This document shows positions 1 through 6,413 of a DNA stretch of 10,026 nucleotides, piece by piece. The stretch comes from an uncultured Nostocoides sp. (GTDB taxonomy: Bacteria > Actinomycetota > Actinomycetes > Actinomycetales > Dermatophilaceae), in contig CAKZIH010000328.1 in assembly GCA_936931335.1 (NCBI GenBank), positions 1 through 10,026 on the forward strand. The letters are read 5' to 3'. The notes under the pieces are model-generated. The model had not been told where the DNA came from, searched no databases, and saw only the letters and a list, made by a program, of their open reading frames with translations. A program made the position numbers and the translations under genes. Each line of letters opens with the position of its first letter. The stretch's first letter is position 1.

Positions 1-232
1 GCAATGAGCCGCCAAAGGTCAAGACTGGCGAGTAACCAGGGCCGAAGTTCGCCCTAGTGACACATCAGACCCCTCCCGGTCTCACCCTCCGTGTCCGCCC
101 CGGGGCCACCTCCGCTGGATCGATCAATGCCCCTCGGGCGGCGTCGTATGACGAACCACCCCGGACGCTGTCATCGCCCCGCCCGCCGCCATGACAAGAT
201 AGGTGCCCGTGGTCGGCGCTGCCGCCACCCCC
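1..232. other. left flank upstream of tRNA-Arg, no gene supported
   Basis: I see no convincing gene here. One reading frame entering from the left edge (codons from position 3) gives NEPPKVKTGE and a TAA at 33-35, which could be the last codons of a chromosomal gene. It is too short to support. Just after it, AGGGC (38-42) and GCCCT (51-55) can form a weak 5-bp hairpin. No clear -35/-10 pair for the tRNA was recognised. A minus-strand reading frame crosses this region and the tRNA but is only antisense tRNA translation. Confidence 0.4.
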
Positions 233-308
233 GCCCTCGTAGCTCAGGGGATAGAGCACCGCTCTCCTAAAGCGGGTGTCGCAGGTTCGAATCCTGCCGG
301 GGGCACCA
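233..308 (+). tRNA. tRNA-Arg (anticodon CCU), element integration site
   Basis: The cloverleaf folds by eye. The acceptor GCCCTCG (233-239) pairs with CGGGGGC (298-304). The D stem is GCTC (242-245) with GAGC (254-257). The anticodon stem CCGCT (259-263) pairs with AGCGG (271-275) around loop CTCCTAA, giving anticodon CCT at 266-268, which reads AGG. The T stem GCAGG (281-285) pairs with CCTGC (293-297) around TTCGAAT. The discriminator is A305 and CCA is encoded at 306-308. The gene is intact and presumably functional. Its 3' part from 264 is the attachment core of the element, so integration rebuilds the tRNA. The integrase gene ends 15 nt downstream on the opposite strand. Confidence 0.97.
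264..304 (+). repeat. left attachment core (attL), 41 nt
   Basis: The segment from the anticodon loop to the end of the acceptor stem recurs at 9660-9700 in the same orientation, with 39 of 41 positions identical. The differences are at 284 (G here, A in the right copy) and 290 (A here, C). A direct repeat of a tRNA 3' end flanking an integrase-bearing segment is the standard footprint of site-specific integration by a tyrosine recombinase. Confidence 0.93.
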
Positions 309-317
309 CACATCACC

Positions 318-329
318 GCAGGTCAAAGC
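318..329 (+). repeat. short direct repeat shared by both att flanks
   Basis: GCAGGTCAAAGC here matches GCAGGTCAGAGC at 9614-9625 in 11 of 12 positions. The left copy is 13 nt beyond its core and the right copy 34 nt before its core. It may be an extra recombinase or Xis contact, or chance similarity. The int stop codon lies within this copy. Confidence 0.3.
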
Positions 330-1447
330 CCCTTTCCGGGGTCGATCGCCATCACGTCGAGGGCCCGCGAAGGGCCGTTGTGGCACATTTGTGGCACAAG
401 AGAGTCGAGCGAACGCCCCACCGCGTCCAGGTCATCGGGGAACAGACCGGCGTACACGTCGAGGGTCATCGCGGCCGACGCATGCCCCAACATCTGCTGA
501 ACCGCCTTGACGTTCGCCCCCGAGGCGATGGCCAACGACGCCGCCGTGTGCCGCAGGTCGTGCGGGGTCAGGTCGACCAGCCCGGCCCGCTCGCACGCGG
601 GGTCGAACACCCGACGACGCCAGTTGTTGAGCCGCAGCACACCACCCTGCGGCGCAGGGAACACGACGTCATCCACTCCCCTGCCCCGGCACTGCCTCTC
701 GACGTGACGCATGAGCGCAGGCGGCACGGGCACCGACCGCACCTGATGGGTCTTGGGCGTCGTCCACACGAGCTGCGACCCGACCACACTCACGCTCTCC
801 GCCACGGTCACCCGGCAGCGCACCGGATCGACCCGACCGACCTTCAACGCCGCGAACTCCCCGAACCGCAGACCCGTCAGACCGAGCACCAGCACCTGCA
901 CCCCGTTGTCCCCGGCCGCATCCGTCAACGCCTGCAGCTGGACCGGCGCCAGGAACCGCGGCTCGCGGCGAGGCTGACGCGGCAGGCGCACGCCCGTCGT
1001 CGGGTTCAGCCCGATCCGACGATCCGCCACCGCGGCGTCAAAGATCATCGACGTCACCAGGTAGACCTTGCGGACCAGGCCCGGCGACATGCCCGCGCTC
1101 ACAAGGTCACCGATCCACGCAGCCACGTCCGAGCGGGCGACCTGCGCCAGCGGCCACGGCCCCCACTTCGGCACGACGTGCGTGCGCACGACCTCCCGGT
1201 AACGAAGGCGGGTGCTGGCCTTGAGGTGCCCCAGGCCGGCCATCCACGTCTCCGCGTAGGTCTCGAACCGCACCTTGCCCGCCGACGGATCGAGGTACGC
1301 GCCACGGTTCATCTCCGCCTGCAGGTCCGACAGGAACCGCTCGGCATCGACCTTGCGACGAAACGACTTCTTGCGCTGAGCACCGGTCGGGTCACGCCAT
1401 CGCGCCAGCCACTTGCCGTCGCGGGGGTCCTTGGTGACAGCGGCCAT
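323..1447 (-). CDS. int: tyrosine recombinase/integrase
   Basis: This phage-type integrase of 374 residues catalyses insertion and excision at the adjacent tRNA-Arg. The N-terminal 30 residues or so (KWLARWRDPTG...KKSFRRK) resemble the small arm-binding domain of actinobacterial integrases. A SAM-like core-binding domain follows (about 60-155), then the catalytic domain. Visible catalytic residues are R194 (GLRFGEF), K232 (TPKT), H296 and R299 (HDLRH), H322 (LGH) and nucleophile Y332 (DVYAGLF). The chosen start MAAVTK lies 1 nt after the xis stop (TGACATG), so it is probably translationally coupled. A longer frame starting 31 codons upstream would overlap xis and lacks family-like sequence. 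The last residues (VPQMCHNG) are encoded by the repeated arm-site DNA at 379-398. Its position beside the attachment tRNA is typical. Confidence 0.96.
   Translation of the reverse strand: MAAVTKDPRDGKWLARWRDPTGAQRKKSFRRKVDAERFLSDLQAEMNRGAYLDPSAGKVRFETYAETWMAGLGHLKASTRLRYREVVRTHVVPKWGPWPLAQVARSDVAAWIGDLVSAGMSPGLVRKVYLVTSMIFDAAVADRRIGLNPTTGVRLPRQPRREPRFLAPVQLQALTDAAGDNGVQVLVLGLTGLRFGEFAALKVGRVDPVRCRVTVAESVSVVGSQLVWTTPKTHQVRSVPVPPALMRHVERQCRGRGVDDVVFPAPQGGVLRLNNWRRRVFDPACERAGLVDLTPHDLRHTAASLAIASGANVKAVQQMLGHASAAMTLDVYAGLFPDDLDAVGRSLDSLVPQMCHNGPSRALDVMAIDPGKGL
379..398 (+). repeat. candidate integrase arm-binding repeats, left
   Basis: TGTGGCACA occurs twice (379-387 and 390-398), separated by TT, so the period is 11 bp, about one helical turn. 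The identical 20-bp unit is at 9544-9563 in the same orientation, near the other attachment core. In the excised circle the two units would flank the core at 74 and 96 nt. Here the repeat lies inside the int coding region, near its 3' end. Arm-site function is inferred from position and symmetry. Confidence 0.6.
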
Positions 1448-1448
1448 G

Positions 1449-1673
1449 TCACGCCGCCTTGGACACGGCCCAGGCCCGGACCGCAGCCGGGTCAAAGCGC
1501 AGGTGCTTGCCGAGGCGCATGCACGGCGGGCCGTCACCACGGTGCCGCCACTGGTAGAGCGTCGCCACGCTCACGCACAGGAACGCCGAGACGTCATCGA
1601 TGGTCCAGAGCCTGTCGCACTCCTTGAGCGGCGCGGCCGGAGGATCGAGGGGAAGCACACGCTGCCGAGACAT
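1449..1673 (-). CDS. xis: excisionase, MerR/HTH_17-type DNA-binding protein
   Basis: This 74-residue winged helix-turn-helix protein should act with the integrase as directionality factor for excision. The fold signature is clear: LWTIDDVSAFLCVSVATLYQ is the HTH, followed by WRHRGDGPP, the wing MRLGKHLRFDP and the closing helix AAVRAWA. This is the canonical helix_turn_helix excisionase pattern of actinomycete elements. The start at MSRQR is preceded by AAAGGAG with 5 nt spacing. An upstream in-frame ATG would extend it into the rep gene and adds no family-like sequence. The Rep stop is 11 nt upstream, so the ribosome binding site overlaps the end of rep, and the int start is 1 nt downstream. 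Co-expression with int is therefore nearly certain. Confidence 0.92.
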   Translation of the reverse strand: MSRQRVLPLDPPAAPLKECDRLWTIDDVSAFLCVSVATLYQWRHRGDGPPCMRLGKHLRFDPAAVRAWAVSKAA

Positions 1674-1684
1674 GGCAGCTCCTT

Positions 1685-3265
1685 TCAGTGGGTGGGGGTG
1701 GCGGTCTTGCGTCGTGCGGCTCGCCACTGGTCGTACTCACGCGCACGTGCTGCTGCCGCGGTGGCGAGGGCTGCGTCTCCGGGGCGGGGCCAGCCGGTGC
1801 CGGAGTAGGCCCAGGAGCCGACCACGAGCGTGGTCTCGTCGTCCTCGTCGGCGAGCAGGCGGCGTTCGAGGTCTCGGGTGTCGAGGGGCTGGCCGGTGCG
1901 CTGGGCTTGGGCGGTGAGGCGGGCGAAGCGTTGCCGGGCGCGGCGGAGGCGTCCCAACGTCACGGAGAAGCGGCGGGACTTGGTGCTGAAGTGGCCGCGG
2001 AAGGCGAGCATGTGGGCCCACTTGCCCAGGAGGGCGTAGACGTCGCGGTCGGTCCTGGGGTCGACCGTCCCGGCGGCTGGCGTGGCGTCTCGTCGGGCGC
2101 GGCGGGCGTCGCGGACGGTGGCGAGGAACCCGAGGTGGCGGGCGTGCTCGCGCATCCGCGCCAGGTGGAGGCGGGGCGCGTCGGTGCGCAGGTCGGTGGC
2201 GTCCTTGGTGGCGTACTTCGCGAGGTACCCGGCGACCTGCTCCGCGGTCAGCTCGTCGCTGGTGCGCAAGTGGTCGGGGCCCTGGGTGATGGTCTTCACG
2301 TCGAGCTGCGCGCCCCAGGCCAGGACGCGCGGGTGGTCCCAGGTGGCGGCCGGGGACACGGTGACCTGGACCGAGCGGGCGGCAGCGGTCACGACCTGGG
2401 CGAGCTTGTCCCCGTCGACGGGGGCGGGGCTGCCGGGGCCGTCCGGCCCGTCGAGGCGGATCATGGCGTGGAAGTGGATGAGCCCTCGTGCTTGGTACTC
2501 GGCGACCTTGACGAACTGCAGGGAGGCGACCTTGCGGGCGGCGGTCTCCGAGAGGCCGAGGGCGGTGGCGAGGTGGCGGCTGACGGCGATGGTGGTGCGT
2601 CGCCACAGCTCGGGGGCGTGCCACTGCCACACGACCGCGCCGGTCCAGTCGTAGCAGCCCGGGCAGAGAGGCGCGCCGACCTGCGGCTCGTCCTCGTCGT
2701 GGACGCGCTGGCAGGCGAGACGGACCCCGTGGGGGCAGGTCTCGACGCGGTCCGAGGAGCGCGGGCGGCACCGTTTCCCGTTCTCGCGCACGCCGTGGAC
2801 GAGCCCGAACGACGGCGCGGTCAAGGTGACGAACAGCAACGGGGACGCGGCGACGGTGGTGGGGACGGTCTTGCCGCCGACGACGCCGGAGCGGACGAGC
2901 TCGAAGGTGTCCCGGGCGTAGACCCGGCTGCAGGCGGGGCAGACGTGGGCTCTGCGGTTGCCGCACGGGATCAGCACCTCCCCCAGCGGCGCGTGGGCAG
3001 AGCGGAACGAGGAGAGGACCTCACCGGTCGTGGCATCGACGGTGGCGGAGGCGCCGGTGAGGCGGATCGGGTGAGCGCAGTTGCCGACCGCAGCGAGGGC
3101 CGCGGACAGGGCGTCGCTCGTGCCGTCGAGGAGGCGGGAGAGGATCGAGGCGTCCAGGGCGGGGTTGCTGGGCAGGTCCAGCGGCGCACCCTCACCGAAC
3201 CCCGGGAAGCGTGCGCCCCCGGGATGCGTCGAGGGTGCGCCACTGTGGCTGTCCAGAGTCATCAT
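1685..3265 (-). CDS. repSA: rolling-circle replication initiator, RepSA-like
   Basis: This 526-residue Rep should nick the double-strand origin of the excised circle and start rolling-circle replication. The HUH metal-binding motif is in GLIHFHAMIRLDG (H264, H266). The tyrosine region is GYLAKYATKDA (Y347 and Y351, one presumably the nucleophile). Upstream are Cys-rich zinc-binding stretches: CGNRRAHVCPACSRVY, then CPHGVRLAC and CPGC. The order of zinc segments, HFH and YLAKYATK is that of RepSA proteins of Streptomyces elements. Two adjacent ATGs (3265, 3262) overlap the WhiB stop as ATGATGA, so translation is coupled. A longer frame upstream would run over most of the WhiB gene and is rich in Pro and Arg, so I rejected it. 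No separate origin is visible, and it may lie within or beside rep. Confidence 0.92.
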   Translation of the reverse strand: MMTLDSHSGAPSTHPGGARFPGFGEGAPLDLPSNPALDASILSRLLDGTSDALSAALAAVGNCAHPIRLTGASATVDATTGEVLSSFRSAHAPLGEVLIPCGNRRAHVCPACSRVYARDTFELVRSGVVGGKTVPTTVAASPLLFVTLTAPSFGLVHGVRENGKRCRPRSSDRVETCPHGVRLACQRVHDEDEPQVGAPLCPGCYDWTGAVVWQWHAPELWRRTTIAVSRHLATALGLSETAARKVASLQFVKVAEYQARGLIHFHAMIRLDGPDGPGSPAPVDGDKLAQVVTAAARSVQVTVSPAATWDHPRVLAWGAQLDVKTITQGPDHLRTSDELTAEQVAGYLAKYATKDATDLRTDAPRLHLARMREHARHLGFLATVRDARRARRDATPAAGTVDPRTDRDVYALLGKWAHMLAFRGHFSTKSRRFSVTLGRLRRARQRFARLTAQAQRTGQPLDTRDLERRLLADEDDETTLVVGSWAYSGTGWPRPGDAALATAAAARAREYDQWRAARRKTATPTH

Positions 3266-3561
3266 GCCGCCCAGCCGTCCAGGCCGTCGAGGGTGGGCTG
3301 CGCCCAGGCGGGGGCGGGGGCCGTGGTGATGTGCCACGGGTGGGTGCGGTCGGTGTCGTGGTCGGTGCCGGCCCACCACCCAGCGGTGGCGGTAATCTGG
3401 GCGGCGAGGTCACCGCACGCGGCGCGGACCGGGCACTCGGCGCAGACGCCGGTCATGGCGTCGCGCTGGTCGGAGGTGAGGGGCCCGTCAGCGGTCCAGG
3501 GCAGGTCGGGACGGGTCGCGCAGGCCGCGCCAGGGGTCCACGACGTGGCAACGGTGGTCAC
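3262..3561 (-). CDS. WhiB-like iron-sulfur transcription factor
   Basis: This 99-residue protein has the four WhiB cysteines, C14, C40, C43 and C49 (C-x25-C-x2-C-x5-C, with VCAECPVRAAC), and a GWWAG turn at 61-65 matching the G(V/I)WGG motif. WhiB proteins bind a [4Fe-4S] cluster and usually regulate transcription with the major sigma factor. The basic C-terminal tail common in chromosomal WhiBs is weak here, and the end is Ala/Trp/Pro-rich. The start is a GTG overlapping the stop of the translocase gene as GTGA, and its stop overlaps the Rep start as ATGA. It is thus embedded in the transfer-replication operon and could act as a copy-control or transfer switch. Family assignment is strong; the role is inferred. 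Confidence 0.9.
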   Translation of the reverse strand: MTTVATSWTPGAACATRPDLPWTADGPLTSDQRDAMTGVCAECPVRAACGDLAAQITATAGWWAGTDHDTDRTHPWHITTAPAPAWAQPTLDGLDGWAA

Positions 3562-5069
3562 GCGGCACCCCTCCCGGTGGTACCGACCTCACCCGAGGTC
3601 GTGGCGGCGAGAGAGACGACCTCGCCGGTCAGATGGCAGCCGAGGGCGGGACCCGCGTGGGTGACGAGACCCTTGGCGACGCGCGTGCGGTAGTGCGCGT
3701 AGCTCGTGTGGTGCATGCGCACCCGGCGGAGGTCGTGACCGGGCTGCTCGGCGAGGGCGACGCCGGGGGCGAAGCCGCGCACCGCCACGGCCTGGTCACG
3801 GCTCAGGCCCTCGTGGAGCATGGCGACGGCGTCGGTGTTGTCGACGCGGTGGGTGATGCGCAGGGCGAGGTTCATGCGGTCGTCGGTCTTGATCGCGTCG
3901 GCGCTCATGCGCTGGGCGATGGCGAGGACCAGGACGCCGACCTTGGCGCCTTCCTTGACCAGTCGTCCGACCGCGGTCTCGAGGCGCGGTGCGAGCCGGT
4001 CACCGGGCTTGGCGCCGCGCTGCGCGTCGAGGGCCTTGGCCGCGGCGAGCAGACCCGGATACTCCTCCAGGACGATCCACACCGCAGGGACGGCGGGGGT
4101 GAAGTCGGTGATCTTGTCGAGGCCCTGGGCGAGCAGGTCGCGGATGCGGTCATCCATAAGCTCGATCAGGCCCGCCAGGGCGGTCACGGCGTGGTCGAGG
4201 TCCTCAGGCCGGGTGCCGGTCGCGATGAACGGCGCGCCGCGGCCGGTCGTGAACGGGGCCAGGAGGATCCCCGACGGGTCGACGCCGGCGACCACGACGT
4301 CGAGGCGGTGTGCCAGGCCCGCGAGCACCGTGTAGCAGGTGGACGACTTCCCGGAGCGGGTTGCGCCCTGCAGCGCGGCGTGCGCGGTCGCGGTGGGGTC
4401 GAACCCGAACGCGTTGCCGTGCTCGTCCACCCCGAGCACCAGCGGCCCGGAGGCGGGGCGACGCGCAGGGTTCGGGGCCGAGACCTCACCGGCCAGCGGA
4501 TCGCGACGCAGCACGTCGAGCACCACCCAACCCGGACGGGATGCGGCCCGGGCACGCACGGAGTGCGCGGTGAACGTCGAGGCCAGCGACGGGCACGCAG
4601 CCTCCCAGTCGGCAAGGGTCTGACCTGCCGCGCAGCGCACGACCAGCACGTCCCTCCCCTGCCGGGTGTGGTGGTGCTCCCGCAGACGCGGGACGTCGAC
4701 GCGGCGCCCCATCCGGGTCACCACCCCGGCCGCCATGACCGCGGTCTCCCAGCGCGGGCGGTAGACCGCGACCCGCAGCCACTGTCCCACCAGGACGGAG
4801 CGCAGGCGGGCCACCCACTCCGGGCGCACCAGCCAGAGCGCCAAGACGGCCGTGACCGGTCCCGCCAGCAGCACCCCGGCCGCGGCCAGGTCGCCGATCC
4901 ACCACAGCCACAGGTCGTATGCCGCCCAGCCGGCCGCCCCCATCACCAACGGGGCGCGCCACAGAGCAGCCACCACGGTTGCGACCACTTCGCACGCCGC
5001 CTCGACGACCTCCTGGGCCATGCCCCACTCCGGCTCGTGGTGGGCGGTCCCCGTCTGTACCTCCTGCAT
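3558..5069 (-). CDS. traSA: FtsK/SpoIIIE-type DNA translocase, TraSA-like transfer protein
   Basis: This is a membrane-anchored hexameric ATPase of about 503 residues, expected to pump double-stranded element DNA between cells. Two hydrophobic segments lie near the N-terminus (about 41-58, rich in W, and 61-81). Walker A is GATRSGKS (235-242, K241). Walker B is VWIVLEEYP (E335, E336). Further conserved FtsK-like stretches are VLVLAIAQRM and the later ALRITHRVDNTDA. The start is uncertain. I used ATG 5069; a GTG at 5084 lies 1 nt after the upstream stop, and ATG 5021 has the best ribosome site (GGAG, 6 nt spacing). The longest frame (from 5144) overlaps the upstream gene. Its stop overlaps the WhiB start. 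With the lone Rep, it defines the element as an AICE. Confidence 0.9.
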   Translation of the reverse strand: MQEVQTGTAHHEPEWGMAQEVVEAACEVVATVVAALWRAPLVMGAAGWAAYDLWLWWIGDLAAAGVLLAGPVTAVLALWLVRPEWVARLRSVLVGQWLRVAVYRPRWETAVMAAGVVTRMGRRVDVPRLREHHHTRQGRDVLVVRCAAGQTLADWEAACPSLASTFTAHSVRARAASRPGWVVLDVLRRDPLAGEVSAPNPARRPASGPLVLGVDEHGNAFGFDPTATAHAALQGATRSGKSSTCYTVLAGLAHRLDVVVAGVDPSGILLAPFTTGRGAPFIATGTRPEDLDHAVTALAGLIELMDDRIRDLLAQGLDKITDFTPAVPAVWIVLEEYPGLLAAAKALDAQRGAKPGDRLAPRLETAVGRLVKEGAKVGVLVLAIAQRMSADAIKTDDRMNLALRITHRVDNTDAVAMLHEGLSRDQAVAVRGFAPGVALAEQPGHDLRRVRMHHTSYAHYRTRVAKGLVTHAGPALGCHLTGEVVSLAATTSGEVGTTGRGAA

Positions 5070-5085
5070 CGCGGTCGCGCGCACC

Positions 5086-5457
5086 TCACTCGCCGCCCTT
5101 GGCCGCACGAGCAGGCGCAGCCTGGGCAGGGACGAGCCGCTCACAGGTGATCGAGTAGGCGATGCGGGCCGAGTCGCCGGCCCCCGTGATGAAGGGCTGC
5201 ACGTAGACGCGGCCCTCGGCGCGGTAGAGCGTGCCCAGCTCGTAGACCGCGGCCGGTTCGATCACGTGGACCGATGCTGACTTGTCGGCCTTGAGGGCCC
5301 CGTCCTTGCGAGCCACCCGGAGGATGCAGCCGGACGCGTAGGTGGCCTCCCCAGTAGGGGCCGCCTTGCCCTCCCGCAGCCGGGGCTCCTCGCCCATGCC
5401 GACCACCTCGACGGTCCACCGCTGGCTGTCCGTGCACATCGGGAAGTTGGTGCTCAT
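5086..5457 (-). CDS. small hypothetical protein, first gene of the transfer-replication operon
   Basis: I do not recognise this 123-residue protein. It starts at ATG 5457 after a good GAGGAG site with 5-6 nt spacing and is the first gene of the leftward operon. The sequence alternates hydrophobic and polar residues in strand-like stretches (RWTVEVVG, ASGCILRVARK, SASVHVIEP, RVYVQPFI, RIAYSITCERLVP) with an Ala/Lys-rich tail. That suggests a small beta-rich, perhaps OB-like fold, which would suit a DNA-binding accessory factor, but no motif proves it. No signal peptide or membrane segment is seen. Its stop lies 16 nt before the chosen translocase start and 1 nt before an alternative GTG start. 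Confidence 0.75.
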   Translation of the reverse strand: MSTNFPMCTDSQRWTVEVVGMGEEPRLREGKAAPTGEATYASGCILRVARKDGALKADKSASVHVIEPAAVYELGTLYRAEGRVYVQPFITGAGDSARIAYSITCERLVPAQAAPARAAKGGE

Positions 5458-5471
5458 CGCTTCTCCTCGTT

Positions 5472-5487
5472 GTTTAGTGGCCTAAAC
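5472..5487. promoter_or_regulatory. operator 1, GTTTA-N6-TAAAC palindrome
   Basis: The perfect inverted repeat GTTTAGTGGCCTAAAC lies 15 nt upstream of the first leftward gene (ATG 5457), just before its ribosome binding site. It is the first of three sites of the same design in this divergent control region. Binding here would be expected to block the leftward operon. The regulator is unknown; the divergently encoded HTH protein is the obvious candidate. Confidence 0.6.
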
Positions 5488-5515
5488 CACGTGACCGAGA
5501 CCGACCCCAACGGAT

Positions 5516-5531
5516 GTTTAGGGGGATAAAC
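5516..5531. promoter_or_regulatory. operator 2, GTTTA-N6-TAAAC palindrome
   Basis: GTTTAGGGGGATAAAC has the same 5-bp arms and 6-bp spacer as operator 1. The centres are 44 bp apart, about four helical turns, so bound dimers would sit on the same DNA face. It lies midway between the two divergent genes. Confidence 0.6.
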
Positions 5532-5558
5532 CCACCGAAAAGGGCCGGGGGGATCGCT

Positions 5559-5574
5559 GTCAAGGGCACTAAAC
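5559..5574. promoter_or_regulatory. operator 3, degenerate copy
   Basis: GTCAAGGGCACTAAAC keeps the right arm TAAAC exactly and 3 of 5 bases of the left arm, again with a 6-bp spacer. Its centre is 43 bp from operator 2. It overlaps the likely -10 element of the rightward gene, as an autoregulatory site would. Confidence 0.4.
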
Positions 5575-5575
5575 T
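5570..5575 (+). promoter_or_regulatory. possible -10 box for a leaderless rightward transcript
   Basis: TAAACT fits TANNNT and ends 7 nt before ATG 5583, so the transcript could start at the ATG itself. This agrees with the absence of a ribosome binding site close to that ATG. No good -35 is seen at the expected distance, only a G run, so the promoter is weak or needs help. Confidence 0.35.
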
Positions 5576-5582
5576 CGCGACC

Positions 5583-6413
5583 ATGAGTGACGACGAGTTC
5601 GAGGCGGTGCGCCAGGAGACCGACCCAGTTGCCCAGGCCCAGCGCGCGACGGAGCTCATCACGCTCTATCAGCAGCGCAGCACCGAGCTGGCGCGCGTCC
5701 GACGTGACGCGATCAACCGTGCAGTCGAGACCATGGGGCTCACCTACTCGGCGGTGGCGGCCCAGCTCGGCCTCTCGAAGGGACGGGTCTCCCAGATCCG
5801 ATCCTCAGCGGTGCCCCGTGAGCGTGGGCTCTTCGGCGTCGGCCCCCTCACCCTCGCAGTCCCGGTCCGCAACCTGGGCGACCGCCCCGGCGGAGTCGTC
5901 GCCGTCGAAGACGCCACAGCTGCCGAGCGAATGACCGCGTTCTTGGAGACCCTCTCCTTCCACGTGACGCACTACCGCATCCCCGCCGATGGCCTCTGGA
6001 CCCCGCCCGCTGACGCCGTGGCGATCTGTGGCCCCAAGTCCTCCCCCGTCACCGCCGAGGCCATCCAAGCCGACCCCTACCTGACCTACTCCCCCGATGA
6101 GACCGGGCGATGGTCCCTGCGCGAACGAGACGGCGAGACCTTCACCTCTCCCATGGATGCGCTCGACGAGGACCTCGACCCGAACGCCGACATCGCCTAC
6201 GTGGCGCGGCTCCCCTTCCGCGGCAGCCATCTGTTCGTGATCGCCGGCGTCCACGCCCAAGGGTCGGTGGGGGCGGTCGACTATCTGACCGCCAACGCAG
6301 CAACCCTCTACGACAGGGTGGCTGACCGGCCTTTCTCGGTGATCGTCACGTCCACCTTCGACAACGGCCGCACGACCACGACGGAGGCCATATGGGGACC
6401 GCGCGCCCACTAG
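5583..6413 (+). CDS. HTH DNA-binding protein with unassigned C-terminal domain
   Basis: This 276-residue protein starts with a helical region (about 15-50) leading into a clear helix-turn-helix: LTYSAVAAQLGLSKGRVSQI at about 53-72, of the sigma-region-4/TrfB-like type. A domain of about 190 residues follows, which I cannot name. It contains VAICGPKSS (146-154), a DP-L--SPDETGRW stretch, DIAYVARLPF, and a glycine-rich VIAGVHAQGSVGA segment (219-231), suggesting an alpha/beta ligand-binding or enzymatic fold. It is divergent from the transfer operon, adjoins the three operators, and overlaps the phosphatase gene by 22 nt. A role as master repressor or sensor-regulator of the element and its cargo is inferred. 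I chose ATG 5583 because the frame upstream of it crosses the operators. Its arginine codons are host-like (1 AGG in 24). Confidence 0.8.
   Translation: MSDDEFEAVRQETDPVAQAQRATELITLYQQRSTELARVRRDAINRAVETMGLTYSAVAAQLGLSKGRVSQIRSSAVPRERGLFGVGPLTLAVPVRNLGDRPGGVVAVEDATAAERMTAFLETLSFHVTHYRIPADGLWTPPADAVAICGPKSSPVTAEAIQADPYLTYSPDETGRWSLRERDGETFTSPMDALDEDLDPNADIAYVARLPFRGSHLFVIAGVHAQGSVGAVDYLTANAATLYDRVADRPFSVIVTSTFDNGRTTTTEAIWGPRAH

Noticed and set aside
65..316. Minus-strand frame reading GAPGRIRTCDTRFRRAVLYPLSYEG
   Set aside because: This is the antisense translation of the tRNA-Arg gene, a well-known false ORF; the rest is low-complexity glycine and arginine.
329..341. CCCC-TTTCC-GGGG hairpin at the end of int as a terminator
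   Set aside because: It has only four base pairs and no T run, and lies inside the int coding region, which is too weak to call.
203..1627. Long plus-strand frame of 474 codons over int and xis
   Set aside because: It is a high-GC shadow, rich in Arg, His and Pro, and reads through the tRNA; the opposite strand has full integrase and excisionase motifs.
1688..3664. Plus-strand frame of 658 codons opposite rep and whiB
   Set aside because: It is a Gly/Ala/Val-rich shadow of the Rep gene without domains; Rep has HUH and Tyr motifs.
3633..5150. Plus-strand frame of 505 codons opposite the translocase
   Set aside because: It is a His/Arg/Gly-rich shadow; the minus strand carries Walker A and B motifs and membrane segments.
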